A stretch of 64,000 nucleotides of DNA from Sipunculus nudus (GCA_026874595.1 CM049308.1:459001-523000); one strand, 5' to 3'; positions 13,226 through 25,499 are shown, counted from the first letter of the stretch. Program-made: numbers and translations. The notes: generated from the sequence alone by a model not told the origin.

Positions 13226-13480
13226 CACTTCCTTGTTTTTAATACATTATCATTGACTTCTTAATCTTATAAAATTAGGTTGTTTTCTAGGCATTCACCG
13301 TATCACTTAGAACACAGATTTTATATCCAGGTAGAAAAGAAAACTTGAAAAAAAAACAGTGTTTCACGGTTAGTGGAATGGACTATAAAATTTTATTTTT
13401 TTACAACTTTGAATTTTTTACTGATATACCCAATAATGAGAAGTATTGAGTATAAAATTGAAACAGAGCATAAATTTATT

Positions 13481-13600
13481 TGCCGGCAGTTTAGCCAGTA
13501 TGCTAAACTGCCATCAAGGTCAATTTCACCTGCCGGTTGTGTAGCCTGTGGATTAAACTGCAGACACCCTGCCAGCTGTTTAGCCACTTCCTTAAAAATT
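13481..13600. repeat. Partial copy of the foldback TIR
   Basis: It repeats the TGCCGGCAGTTTAGCC, 'aaggtcaatttc' and 'agctgtttagccacttcctt' blocks of the right TIR of the neighbouring element, about 265 bp further right. It is probably a solo or truncated relative. Confidence 0.65.
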
Positions 13601-13922
13601 AGTTCCAACCTTTTTTTGGAGGGTATCGGAGTGTACGGATACCGATACCATTAGTCCACTACAAGCAATGTCGGTTCAGCTTGTATGGTATACAAGTGTA
13701 TGCCGCTATATTCAGGGAGGCCAGAAAGGTAACGGACGGTAAATAGTCGCATCGCATGGGTACTCCGAGTCTGTGTCAAGGTCACGACTCTACCTAACGA
13801 TTAGGCGTCCTCTGGTCGGGGGGACCAACACAAATAATTAAACTTAAAGGCATGAATCAGTATGGCACATGGCCTAAAACGTAATAAAAGTCGTCAGCGG
13901 CTCATACCAAAATGCGACATAC

Positions 13923-13937
13923 CTGAATGGCTCTCAT
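13923..13937 (-). CDS. Coding part of exon 1 (MRAIQ) of the mitochondrial-type gene
   Basis: The minus strand reads ATG AGA GCC ATT CAG followed by a strong donor, GTATGT. The phase-0 end matches the phase-0 start of the exon at 447, and the join MRAIQ-ATRILSRAVSTSAR makes a continuous mitochondrial targeting sequence. The start is too short for any ORF search; it was found by matching phase and product. The roughly 100 bases upstream on the minus strand (13938-14060) would be 5' untranslated and promoter sequence; they include GC-rich stretches with GGAA/TTCC cores, with no clear TATA box. The implied intron is about 13.5 kb. A spliced transcript would prove the pairing. Confidence 0.55.
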
Positions 13938-14059
13938 GTTTGTAATCTTGACCACTCCCGCTCGCGATTAATAGTGTGAAATTATTCCTTGTGCTTTCCT
14001 AACAAGGCTGTCAATGTGAGAGCGGTCACGCATTCTAAGCGGAAGCGGAAAGGTACTTG

Positions 14060-14115
14060 ATAAAAGCCGGGTGTCCCGGCCGGGAGCCGGTATATCCCGG
14101 CTGCCGGGAAAATCA
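14060..14115. other. GC-rich palindromic cluster upstream of the minus-strand gene
   Basis: CCGGGTGTCCCGGCCGGGA, then GCCGGTATATCCCGGCTGCC, has nested self-complementary CCCGG/CCGGG words in otherwise AT-rich DNA. It lies about 130 bp upstream of the exon-1 start codon, so it could be promoter DNA or a repeat end; related GCCGGGTGTAATAT sits at 14278. Confidence 0.35.
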
Positions 14116-14437
14116 GGGACCTTGGATTTCTATAGAAGCGAACCGTATCATATACATGCTCAATTTGCTGTACATAAATTAAACCCCATATACCTATGTT
14201 TTGGTCCTTTACAGATTCCGTTAATCCGATATATGCACAAAGGGTTATGTTTAATTGATGTTTGGAAAATGGGTAAGAGCCGGGTGTAATATACATTTTA
14301 ACTCACAACCCTCTAGATATTTAATGTTTTGAATTATGTGTTTTACCTGCGGAATTATCTGTTTTATCATTTATACATGCTTATTTTTACATGCATAGTC
14401 AATACATTATGTGTTATTTTTATGTATTATTTTTATG

Positions 14438-14441
<4 letters not shown>

Positions 14442-14491
<50 letters not shown>
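14442..14491. repeat. (TA)n microsatellite
   Basis: About 25 TA units. From here to 17200 is AT-rich DNA with no coding or RNA gene that I can support. Confidence 0.9.
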
Positions 14492-14496
<5 letters not shown>

Positions 14497-17400
14497 TTAT
14501 TTTTATGTAATGAATTGCAAGTCAACAAAAAAAATCCTGGAACTGAAGGCTGGTAAATGTTATCTCATCTTACCTCACGGCCGTTTGTCACGTAAAAAAA
14601 TTGTTCTCAGGACTTGGTAAAAACCGGGACTCTATAGTAAAAAATCGCCGGACCCCGAAACAACAGATTCCAACTCGTACTCCGACAAATGAGTGAAGAT
14701 GACAAGGGTGTAATGGAAATAATTACTTCTGAAAACATTTATTCTTTTTTTTCTTTTTTTTAATCCGGACTCGGACTCTATGGAAAAAATTGCAGTTTCT
14801 CTTTGTAATTAAAAAAAAAATTATTTAAAATTAATTTTAATTTACCAAAATGCTTTTGAGAATTCAACACTCATGTTGTTAATTCATTTTAACACAATAA
14901 TGCAATTTTGTGAATTATGATTATTGAATCATAACGATACGTATATTTTTTTCTTCACACGTTGGAGCACCTAGAAATAACTAAAACAACATAACACATA
15001 TGCTCAAGATCCAAGCTGAGTATGAATATGATGCATCTGGTACTTTCATGAAAGCCTTTTTTATATAAAAAAAACAGTACCTTACAGATGTTGAATAAAA
15101 TATTACAAATGAATAACTCAACTAAATTAATCATTAAGGTAAGATTGATTGAAACTAAACACAGCACCCAGTATGATAAGAGGTGTTTTCGATAATATTT
15201 TATTATTTTTTTTTTTTAAATGTTCTTCCTTAAATATACAGATATACAGGTGTTCCAAATTTAATTTCAAAATGTGAAATATACATAATGCTGCTAATAA
15301 AATTTACATGTATAATTTAAACAGTAATACCATTCAATGATAATTAAGCATACATGATTGAAATTTATAAACAATAAAATACAAAATAATTTAAACAAAT
15401 CTGTATACCTTGAATCTCAAATTTAAAAATGCAAAAAGTTCTAGAATGGTTAAATGAAACTACAACCATATTTTAATTATTTGAAAATGAAAATGAACTC
15501 ACTACACTAGCCAACACATTAAAGAGAGAACCACTATTTGGAATTTTGCGGCTCAATGTTCATGCAAGTGTAAAAAAAACTTTCTATACTGGTCACATCT
15601 GATTATGTTGTACAGGCAGTCTGGCATTAAAGAAGTAAATTTCAATTTCCTTTCTATGTGAATGGATGGTACAAAGTAACAATAATGTTTCAATAAATTT
15701 GGAATATTAAAAGGATCCTTGATTTTTTTCTCTGTACAGTTTGTTTCAAAATATATAGCAATATATATATATATATATCAGTAATCCTCAGCTGTGAGAC
15801 ACAAGAATACTGATACATATATGATCATGGTTTAATAAAGACACCCATCAGGCCTACCACATGATCAGGGTAAGCAGGGTGAGCTTTTCGTACGTTCATA
15901 AATATAATCCGTGACATATATAGATCACCATATTTGTTTTGAGATTTTAAATATCAGGCATGTTAAGATAAAAAAAAGTTGAATCCCTCATCTGACTTTT
16001 TTTATGGATGTAATGAAACAATTTTATTTCTCTATTTATTTGCGACTTTTGACATACTTAGTTTCTTGTAAACGTAAAAGTTCAAACACTACAGTTCATA
16101 GATAAAGTTCCTCAGCAACAGTTCACAGTATTTTTCTCCGTTTTGTTTTGTATTTGTATAGAGCACATGCCAAGAATGACATATTCATTTCTATAAAATC
16201 CGTGTAGTCATTTCCATATTGATATCCAAACAAAACCTGTCTCCACTCGTGCCTACATCAAAATTTTATATCAAATATATCCAACAAAATATTATTAGCC
16301 TGTAACTATATGTAATGTTCAGTAATTTCCCCTAGCCGACATAGAAAACAAAGAGGTGAAATAATATATAATTTCTACTCAACACATTATTTGTTAGGAT
16401 CAAATTATGTTTTAACCGGGAATTAAATTCAGATATTCAACTTATTTTTTAAGCTCCATTTTTTCTTACATAGGACCTTGAAATTAATCAAATCCAATAA
16501 TTTTATATTGCTTTTTCCAATGTTTTACAGAAAAAGGTTGTTGAACATTTTGCTTTATCATACCATATGGAATAAAATAATTTACACTTAAGTTGTGGTA
16601 AATTATATTGTATTCACATAACCATGCAGTTTCTCTTATATTTAAAACGATTGTGAATTAATTCTGCAGAGACAAAATTTCCTGTTTCCGAAAAAAACTT
16701 TAACATATGCGGAGCCACTGTCAACCCAAAATTGTCAAAACATTTACACCCATTCAGAAACATCTTATTTAACCATATATCTTTAATTGATAAAGTAAAT
16801 TTGTTTTTTTCATTAACAGTAAAACCTTGGGATATTATTCAACCAAATGACCTGTTTAACAGTAAAGTTATCATGCAATAAGGTATTTATATATAACATT
16901 GCATATCTATTTTATACAGTTTTTACCGATTTTGAACAATGGTGAAGATCGATGAATTAATTTTATTAAATATTCTGGGAATCCAGTTAGCTTTCAGTGA
17001 CTGTACAAAAAATCCTAAATCAATATTCTTTCTATAAAAGATCCTTTATAAGTAAATTTACTTTTAATAATCTTCAGAGTGTGAAGAAAAAAAATTTGTA
17101 TAATTATAATCCAATAATCATAACTCACAAAATTTATAAAGTAATTATTTCCATCACACCCACACCATGCCAAGCCAAAAGAAGTATACGCTCATCGGTG
17201 TCTGGACATTTATGTCCCATGCCATTTCGGTCCCGGGGCCGATTGAGGTTTGCCAATTACCGTTTCGGTCCCGCGTGGTTGCCGTTTCGGTCCTGCCCAT
17301 ATATCGCGTCTGCCAAATCGGTCCCGCTTCGTGAAGATAAAAAAAAATGTTACATGTACAAATTGCATATACATTATTCAAGTTTAATTGTGAATGTATA

Positions 17401-18339
17401 TAGTCATTATGTTATTGAATATAGATTGTACTATGTAACAAATAAAATATTGATTCCCCCATTCTTCTTATTTTTTTCAGTTTTATTTAGGCCAATGTTA
17501 TATCCATATATAGTGATATTTACAGTCGTCAGAGTTACTGTCAAGTTGATCTTGTAATTTTAATTATTTCCTTTCAGATAAAACCAGGGTTCCTTTGAAT
17601 AAGGAAATATTCATCGTTTTTGTTTTAACTATCAATGGTTATTTAATTTCAAATAAAAACGTGAAGGCCTATGTGTATGCATATTATGTGTAAACTGACC
17701 TATACATATATGTATATGAGCCGTGAGCCTGTAATAAAGCGCATTATCATCATCATGAAAGTTATATTTACTTTATCATTACAACACATGCAAATACCAT
17801 CACCGTCAAGACATTTAAAAAGTGTAACATGCACTCGTTCTTGTTAAGTTCGATCGCAGTACCTTTGATATAGTTTCCTGCTATCGCAAATTTATACTCT
17901 TCCGTATATAGCACATCAATTAACTTATAACTATATTATATGTACATATGAATATCGTTTGCTAATAAAAAAAGCACAATGTCAGCATGAATTGTTCTTA
18001 CATGCAGAAATCGATGTATTTATCAATGGGTGTGGCAGTACAAGTAAATTTACCAAACAATGGTTAAAACATGTAGGCTTATGGAAAATTATGATACGAC
18101 CAGTGCTTTGTGAAGAATGAAGGCCTATTTTATCCTATCTTTATAGTGAAGTATCAGACTGGGGAATTATATAGATAGGTTCATCATTTAAATCAATTTC
18201 ATGTATTTTAATATATTTAATATATAATTATTATAATATATAATATTTACATATTTAGTTTCATATTTAGTTACTCTTAATATATAAATCAGTGATATTT
18301 AACTCAGACCATATCACTCTACAAGCTACTATACTCGGC

Positions 18340-18454
18340 TGTTTACATCTCCCTGATTAACTCGAATCGATTCATTTGTTGGATTAACTCGCTGCATGCA
18401 TGGACCAAAGGCATGCCACCTACCATGCAGGATTCGCAAACGCAGGTTAAAGGG
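18340..18454 (+). other. Possible untranslated 5' exon with strong donor
   Basis: A locally less AT-rich stretch ends in TTAAAGGG followed by GTAAGTATTT, a near-ideal donor. The peptidase coding exon is preceded by an equally good acceptor (TTTCTCTCACCAG, ending 25051). A non-coding exon here is therefore possible, but there is no direct evidence of its 5' limit or of transcription. Confidence 0.2.
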
Positions 18455-18954
18455 GTAAGTATTTTATTTTTTCAACCTCTGTATACGAGTGTTTCTTTAA
18501 GGGGGAATATTAATGTGAACAGTACCCATATTCTGTATTTACTTTAACTGGATGAAACTCTGCATGCTATAACTGATATAAACCTCAGTTTTTCATCAAA
18601 GTAAATATAAAGTATATGTTCTTATAGAGTCATTGTTCAAGTTTCTTCTTTAAGGGGAAACTTTTAATATGAGGTAAACAGCACCAATATTCTCTAAATT
18701 TATATACTTTGTTATAACTTTTTAAAATGATATAAAAATGAACTACACGCCATAAGGTAAAGTATATGTTCTTAAAGTCTTTCTTTAATTTTCTCTCCTT
18801 TAAGGACTATTTAATTTTACCGTTACAGACTTTAAACAGTGCCTTGAAAGTTTTATGAAAGATTGAATTGAATATTTTCTTTGGCAGTTTCATGGTTCAT
18901 ATATAAGGAATTTGGAAAAAAATAATACAGATACACCTGTACGATTAATTATAT

Positions 18955-18959
<5 letters not shown>

Positions 18960-18997
<38 letters not shown>
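18960..18997. repeat. (TA)n microsatellite
   Basis: An uninterrupted TA run inside the GGGACCGAAA-TIR element. Confidence 0.9.
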
Positions 18998-19000
<3 letters not shown>

Positions 19001-20994
19001 ACCGGCAAAATGCATATTTTTAATTTTATGAGTAACGTTTATATCCTGAAACAAAATACCGCCGCAATGCATTGAAGGTATATCATGCAATATATATGGA
19101 AGGAAAATATAGCAATATATTATATACCTGGGTTAATAAAAAGGCGGGATAGAAAAGCATTTTCTAATATGTTTAAGTCCTTATTTTCTTGAACTATGCC
19201 CATTTTCAAAATGTAACTGTGTTGATGAAGGAACGGTGTTTATTTATAATATATGGAGCCATTGCCAAAGTTATATACTAAAAGGATGCAGACTACTTAT
19301 AACATTTTTAAAATTTATATTATAACTTACATAGCACAGCGATTCCTATAAAACGGTGAAATTCTGAATATTAATGTTAGTTTGTAGAATTATAAGATGT
19401 TAAATAAATCCTGTCACCATTTTATTTAAACACCGTTCATTGATACTTACCACCGTTAAAAGAGAAAAGTATATAACGATGTTGTTATGTTATGGTGCTA
19501 AAAATGTGATATTTATTCAAAGAAAATCAATTACTCTTTCAACTTTACTAGTATACTCATAAAATGTTCTCGAGCCAGGCTAGCTTACTAAAAGGGTAAT
19601 AATATTAATACCTATATATATTATTCCATGTAACTCTGAAATTATTCACAGATATGTGTCTATTTCATTTCATTAAATACTTATACTTTATATAATTTCT
19701 TATATATTATATTATTACTATAACCACAATTTTATATATAAATGATATACATTAATATAATCAAGTACACTTTGTTCAAATAAATAAAAAATAAATATTC
19801 CTTGGTATTTTGGGAATAAATGACTGTTACATTTTTTCATTATTATACAGATAAATTCAATCCTGTCCCACCCCTTTGATCCACTTCTAAACACTGTGAT
19901 GGTACACATTTTATAATAATAAATCAAAAGCACTTTGATCAAATGAACGTGAACCAGTCTCAAAGTTGTTTATTCTCAAAGATATAATGTCACGATCCTA
20001 GAGAAAAAGATTTTCTGTCAAATGAATAAAAGTTTTCAATGAAATGAAATAATCAACGTCAACAGCTGTGAAAACGAATAATTCTCAAACCAAAACATTT
20101 AAAAGAGTAGTTATTATTTCAAGTGAATAATTAAACATTAAAATAATTAATCCCGTGAGCATGTTGATAAAAAAGAGAATTTCATAGGTATATTTGTGCT
20201 GGTCTGCATGGCTATAACTTGTGCATGTAACATCTCTTTCGTCTTCATGACGCGGGACCGATTTGGCAGATGCGATATATAGGCGGGACCGAAACGGCAA
20301 TCACGCGGGACCGAAACGGTAATTGGCAAACCGCAATCGGCCCCGGGACCGAAATGGCATGGGACCGAAATGTCCTGTATTCATGTGCAGAAAATAAAAC
20401 AAATACTCACCCAAACCCAAGGCCAAAACCTAGTAATATATGCAAAGAATAAAGGTTAAATGAACTATTAATTCGCAGCAGAATGGAATCAAATAATGAT
20501 CTTAATGGACAGGGTCTCCTGCAGTTTTCTGCCAGTGGGGTTCGAATCGTTTGAAAGAATATACCCAATAACTTTAATCGATATATAAAAATTTCACGCA
20601 CAAAAATAAAATATTTCTGTTCCATTGTGTCTTTGCATTGGTAGTTGTTTTATAAATGTAGATATTTATGTAAATGCATGCAACAGCAGGGGGCTTTTCC
20701 ATTCTGAAGAAGTATTGGGGTGTGCGGACCTAGGTATAATGGTTAATTTTCAAAAATAAGAAAAAATTCAAGCTTGGAGGTGTCACTTAGAAAGAAACTT
20801 AATTAATGTTAAAATATACTTTATCACAAATACATTAAATATTACCAAATACATGAAATATAAACTGTAACAAAATGTATTGTAGTGAAAGATTATTTAC
20901 CATGAGGTAACGTTAACCCTACGTTTCCAGCAACTAGGTTGTTTTGAGTTCTCTTAGCAATAAAGAGAATGGCTGAAATAGGGGCATATTGTGA

Positions 20995-21190
20995 GGGGGG
21001 GGGGGGGGGGGGAGGTAGGAAGGGGATTAACTTGATATGAAATCGATCTCTTATGACATTTATAGATGCAATACTAATTGATGGAAAGGGACGGAGGGGA
21101 AGGCAGCAAACAAAAAGATGGAAAGCTAAAGGGGGGGGGGGGGGGGTGCACCTGCCCCCTGTACCCCCTCTCGATCCGCCTTTGCCTGTG
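20995..21190. repeat. Poly-G tracts with a GGGGTGCACCTGCCCCC module
   Basis: There are two G homopolymers (20995-21012, 21131-21146). The second runs into 'gtgcacctgccccctgtacc', 'ccctctcgatccgcc', a recurring module in invertebrate repeats. It gives glycine/proline-rich open frames on both strands that I regard as spurious. Confidence 0.7.
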
Positions 21191-21921
21191 ATGCCGGGGA
21201 TAATGTGCACACTTTCCTTTTGGAACCATACTCATAAGACTTTTTACATGCCCAGATGTGCCTTCTTTCTGCGGAGCAGGTTTCTTTAGTAAGTTTTTCT
21301 CGGAGCATTATTTGTTTGTTTTTAGCTTTTAGAAGTACCTTATTTATAACTTGTAACAATTAGAATTATATCTGACCTGTTACAGCTCACATTCAGGTTA
21401 ATTAGAAAAAAGTAACCAGACTCTTCTACCAATCCCCCCTCCTGTTTTACAAGGTACTTGGAATAGTTGGATAAATTACTATGCTATAAACATTTATGTA
21501 TAAAGATCACCAACAAGGCTTTTAGAATCTTTGAATCTTCCATATAACCACATAAATTTGTTCTAAATATTTGTTTTAAAGTAATATGGTAGGACCTGGT
21601 ACTTCTTATGAAAGAGTTAGCAATATAAAAACATGCAATCTACACCAAATGAAACTGACAAACGTTATAAATATATTTCGGCGCAACACCACGGAATTAG
21701 TCGTTTGATGTTAGTTTTAGTGGTGAAATGAAACATCTTTCAACTATCCGTAATTAAGAAACTTCCACTTGTTAAAGTCATTGTGCACATGTCACATTCC
21801 GTGTTTGTGTGGTCTTCCATCGTCGTTTTGTACATGTAATTCTGAGACACTGTCTAATGCATGCACATAGAAAATTTAATGAGACAGAGTTTTTTCTTAG
21901 CTTATCATATTTATACAGATT

Positions 21922-21944
21922 CCCCCCCCCCCCCCCCCCCCCCC
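21922..21944. repeat. Poly-C tract
   Basis: An uninterrupted run of 23 C, followed by 'gctggaagggggccgc'. No gene is seen from 20400 to 22400. Confidence 0.9.
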
Positions 21945-22431
21945 GCTGGAAGGGGGCCGCATACCCTCACCCCGAGAGCGCTTGCCATATCTCCCGATTT
22001 TACATTTTAAAAGTTGAGTGGTATGTTCAAGCCATGTGGTCATACATATTTCTCCACATTTTTTAGTAGTTTATATTAATATGTATTTGATATAAAGTTA
22101 TATCAATATAGGGTCATACAATGTTGAATTTATGCGTAGGTCTGTGTGTACTCATAAAGTTGCCGCACGGGTTGCGTGGGTTTTTTTTTTTAATGCCGCA
22201 GGGACTCCGCTATAATTATTAGACCACAGTGGATATTAGCACTATAGCGCATGTTGTTGAGGCAACCGCGCGTCGACGGTATCCTTACGTAGGATACCCC
22301 TGTATACGATGTTCACGCTTAACTGAGCACCCGAAAGACAAAAAAAAAAAAAATTACAAAAAAATATAAAGAACACGGATGCCATGCGGCAAATCGCCGA
22401 AAACAATCGCGATACTGCGAACTTATCACAT

Positions 22432-22628
22432 GAGTGACCAGCGTCAGAATACCAGCGTCAGAGTGACCAGCGTCAGAATGACCAGTGTCGGAATACCAGC
22501 GTCAGAGTGACCAGCGTCAGAGTGACCAGCGTCAGAATACCAGCGTCAGAGTGACCAGCGTCAGAGTGACTAGTGTCGGAATACCAGCGTCAGAGTGACC
22601 AGCGTCAGAGTGACCAGTGTCGGAGTGC
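22432..22628. repeat. 14/15-bp minisatellite (GTGACCAGCGTCAGA)
   Basis: About 13 tandem units alternate between a 15-bp form (agtgaccagcgtcag) and a 14-bp form (aataccagcgtcag), with occasional CAGTGTCGG variants. An open frame beginning ATGGAGGGCCGGACT at 22642 follows immediately, with a donor-like CAG-GTACGC at 22716; its 25 codons match nothing I know. Confidence 0.85.
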
Positions 22629-23080
22629 CTTTACATCTAGTATGGAGGGCCGGACTAAAAGGCTCGATGAGGATACAATATTTTCGTCACATTTGACGAC
22701 GCCTCATGGCCTACAGGTACGCTGGCAGCCTGTCATTTTAAATAAACCAGACCAGTTGTTAGATATGTCCGTGGACTTTCCATCAACACCTACCATTTCG
22801 TTTTAACTCGGCATATTGGTAAATCCACAGCATCTTTAATGAACACAAGCATGAACACAAGAAAGTCTCGCACTAGTTACTGGACGATGTTTCCAGGTCT
22901 TCATGAAAGAACCTTCTCCCATAGTGGACCACATTGAGGGCCAATCCATATTCAAGATGTATGAGATGATATAGCACAACAGTTATAGGAGAAACATTTT
23001 TTTTTCTGAGCACATCTTTTCAGTAATAGATTCCAAATGTACATTGCAATAAACTGAGTTTTTAAACAATCACAAAATAA

Positions 23081-23600
23081 AGACGATCCACTGTGAATTG
23101 TGATGTGAACACTAAAGACGATCCACGGTGAATTGTGATGTGAACACTAGAGACGATCCATGGTGAATTGTGATGTGAACACTAGAGACGATCCACTGTG
23201 AATTGTGATGTGAACACTAAAGACGATCGACTTTGAATTGTGATGTGAACACTAGAGACGATCCACTGTGAATTGTGATGTGAACACTAGAGACGATCAC
23301 TGTGAATTGTGATGTGAACACTAGAGACGATCACTGTGAATTGTGATGTGAACACTAGAGACGATCACTGTGAATTGTAATGTGAACACTAGAGACGATC
23401 CACTGTAAATTGTGATGTGAACACTAGAGACGACCCACTGTGAATTGTGATGTGAACACTAGAGACGACCCACTGTGAATTGTGATGTGAACACTAGAGA
23501 CGATCGACTGTAAATTGTGATGTGAACACTAGAGACGACCCACTGTGAATTGTGATGTGAACACTAGAGACGACCCACTGTGAATTGTGATGTGAACACT
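23081..23600. repeat. 35-bp minisatellite, 15 units
   Basis: The unit is AGACGATCCACTGTGAATTG followed by TGATGTGAACACTAG. Fifteen copies are counted by TGATGTGAACACT or one-base variants. Most units are 35 bp and a few are 33-34 bp after loss of a C in GATCCAC. Substitution variants (GACCCAC, GATCGAC) recur in non-adjacent units, showing local shuffling. From 23600 to 25050 no gene is seen. Confidence 0.9.
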
Positions 23601-25062
23601 CAATGGATGTTTTCCTTTTTAAAAGCACGTTCCTTATTGTTTCACAATTATTTATTTTGACACAACAAAATCTACAAATAGATTATCATTTTTTCGTTAT
23701 CCAGCATTGGCTTTTGCCAAAGACTTCTGATTCCTTTTGTTAGGAAACAATACACTGCCTGAAATATACAGTTAACTCTAATATTTGCAAAAGCCAGTAT
23801 TACTCAAGTCACCCAATAATAAAAAAGATCGAGTTAATGAGTATCCTTGCTCATTTAAAAAAATGTTACTCGAAGACCATAATTGTTATATTACAAAAAA
23901 ATGTAAAAAACAAATGAGCACAGTTTAATATCTTGCTCTTGGGAAAGTTATTACATTCATGACAATTAATGAAGAAGGAAGAAGGAAGTACAAAAATTAA
24001 GTAATTAACTAATTTTCAGCCGGAGAACGTGAATCCAACACAGAAGTATACTGGGATCAGCAAACAATTTCCCTATTGCTTTTTCTTCCCTTATAGCTCG
24101 ATCTATCACGACTGTGGTCAGCTGAATAAAATTAATCAATAAATCAAACCACAAAGCGGACATACAACAATACCGCATACATCGTATGATGTATCAAAAT
24201 TTGGTTTCGCCTACATGGGTAGGTGGCAGCACCGTACCGCCACGCGTTAGATGCATGATATGACCATCTTTGCATGTTTCAATATGTAATATTTTTCAAA
24301 GTGAACTATCTAAATATGGATCTCAGGTATTTATTTTATTTCAACGACTGAGGTTATAACCAGCATGGGATAAAGAGTAAGGGTTTCAATGAGATGAGAA
24401 TTGAGCATTATGTCAATAGGCATGCTTTGTTAGATTTTTTACACACACACAAAATAAAAACATCATCGGTTTCCGATAACCTAGAAGGACAAAGAAACAG
24501 CCGTTTAAGTGTCCATTTAAGGGCCTGACCAGAAACAAGGACCCTTCTGAAGTATTTACAGTTCTCTTTATTTTGGGGCACTCTCTGCTATTGTGAAAGT
24601 GGGTATATTCTGACAATCCAAATCTGTTAAACGTTGAGAGGGTCAAACAATGAAAATAAATAGTCACCTGAGAAAAAAACATCCAACACAATAGCCATGT
24701 ACACTTGTTGTAACAAGTAACATGTTGGTGTGAGATTGATATGTAAATCTGTTTACGGTAGGGGCGAGTCCATTATCCCAGTTCATATGTTTGGGGTTTG
24801 TCAACCGCGTACCTTTCGATCTGAAGCGGGGGTGTCTAATTAATATCTGAAGAACACTTTTTTTTAGCTTTGTGACATCTGTGTGTTTTTTTTGTATGTA
24901 ATTATTGATCTGGATGCCGAAGAACGATCTGGAGATGACCTAGTTCCCGATTCCTCTACCCTGATGATCAAAATGGTATATCCAGTGCTGTCAAACATAC
25001 AGACAATCCCGTTATGACACCTGATCATTGTCAACTCGTTTCTCTCACCAGAAAGCAATAAA

Positions 25063-25310
25063 ATGGAGTCGATGGAAAACCTGAGCGAATACAGAAGGGA
25101 ACGGTCCCGGCGACCTTTAATCGTTGCCGCACTTCTGGCACTCGCTATAGGGTTGGCTGTTGGGGTGTGCATCGGGTACTTCGGGAAACCTCCCAGTGTC
25201 ACAGAGCCGGGTACCTCGCAGTTAAACAAGCTAATCAGAGATGCCGATCCCACCGTCACAGCCAAGATTATCCAACAAGTCAGTGCCAGCAACATTGATG
25301 AACACCTCAG
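25063..25310 (+). CDS. FOLH1/NAALAD2-like: Glutamate carboxypeptidase II / NAALADase-like, exon 1 (membrane anchor)
   Basis: This exon has 82 codons plus two bases, from ATG at 25063 to a GTAGGT donor at 25311. Residues 1-17 form a short cytoplasmic tail ending in RRERSRR. Residues 18-40 (PLIVAALLALAIGLAVGVCI...) are a single hydrophobic helix with positive charges on the inner side, as in the type II anchor of glutamate carboxypeptidase II. The stalk ends VSASNIDEHLR, which lines up with the family's AENI-helix before the PHLAGT motif. The family cleaves C-terminal glutamate from N-acetyl-aspartyl-glutamate or folyl-poly-glutamates outside the cell. Phase 2 at the donor fits exon 2 exactly. 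A TTTCTCTCACCAG acceptor ends at 25051, so an upstream non-coding exon is likely. Confidence 0.85.
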
Positions 25311-25499
25311 GTAGGTCCAGATATAGACCAACCCTAAAATACTGTCCTGTCGACGCTTAAATCGTTTATATAACTGTGGCGACAAAACCTTTCTCCTTAA
25401 TCCCCTAGTCAAAAGGACGAAGGCAATAATACCATAATCCTGAAATTACATATACATACACACAAATGATCTCCAATGACGCAGGGACGCATTTTATAC

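Larger units (their letters stand above)
448..13922 (-). other. 13.5-kb intron of the mitochondrial-type gene, repeat-rich
   Basis: This is the inferred intron between the two minus-strand exons. It contains the hAT element, simple repeats and interspersed repeats listed separately. Stretches at 1920-3560, 5370-6240 and 8330-11000 show no convincing coding sequence or RNA gene. An imperfect pyrimidine-rich tandem lies near 5415-5510 (Cys/Thr-rich CTGCCAGCCTTTCAT-like units). Confidence 0.5.
17204..20376. mobile_element. 3.2-kb element with ~158-bp inverted repeats built of GGGACCGAAA motifs
   Basis: 17204-17361 is the inverted copy of 20219-20376. The right arm reads, in order, GGGACCGATTTGGCAGATGC, GCGGGACCGAAACGGCAAT, GCGGGACCGAAACGGTAATT, CCGGGACCGAAATGGCAT and GGGACCGAAATGTCC. 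Thus each arm is itself an array of five degenerate GGGACCGAAA words. The match stops at GTGCATGTAAC, so this is a clear terminal inverted repeat rather than a large inversion. The interior (17362-20218) is AT-rich and has no transposase frame. Short direct words next to each end differ, so no target duplication can be claimed. Confidence 0.7.

Noticed and set aside
16997-17557. 186-codon open frame on the plus strand
   Set aside because: Half of it is the GGGACCGAAA inverted repeat read through, the rest is AT-rich; no motif, no coding bias.
20530-20550. GGTTCGAATCG, a tRNA B-box-like word
   Set aside because: No A box or cloverleaf in the upstream 60 bases; a tRNA or SINE cannot be supported.
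20893-21359. Proline/glycine-rich frames on both strands
   Set aside because: Produced by poly-G tracts and a known type of repeat module.
23081-23600. Considered as a CRISPR-like array because of 35-bp regular units
   Set aside because: Units are contiguous with no unique spacers, in eukaryotic DNA; it is a minisatellite.
24864-25412. 182-codon minus-strand open frame
   Set aside because: It is the antisense shadow of peptidase exon 1, which has family motifs and matching splice phases.
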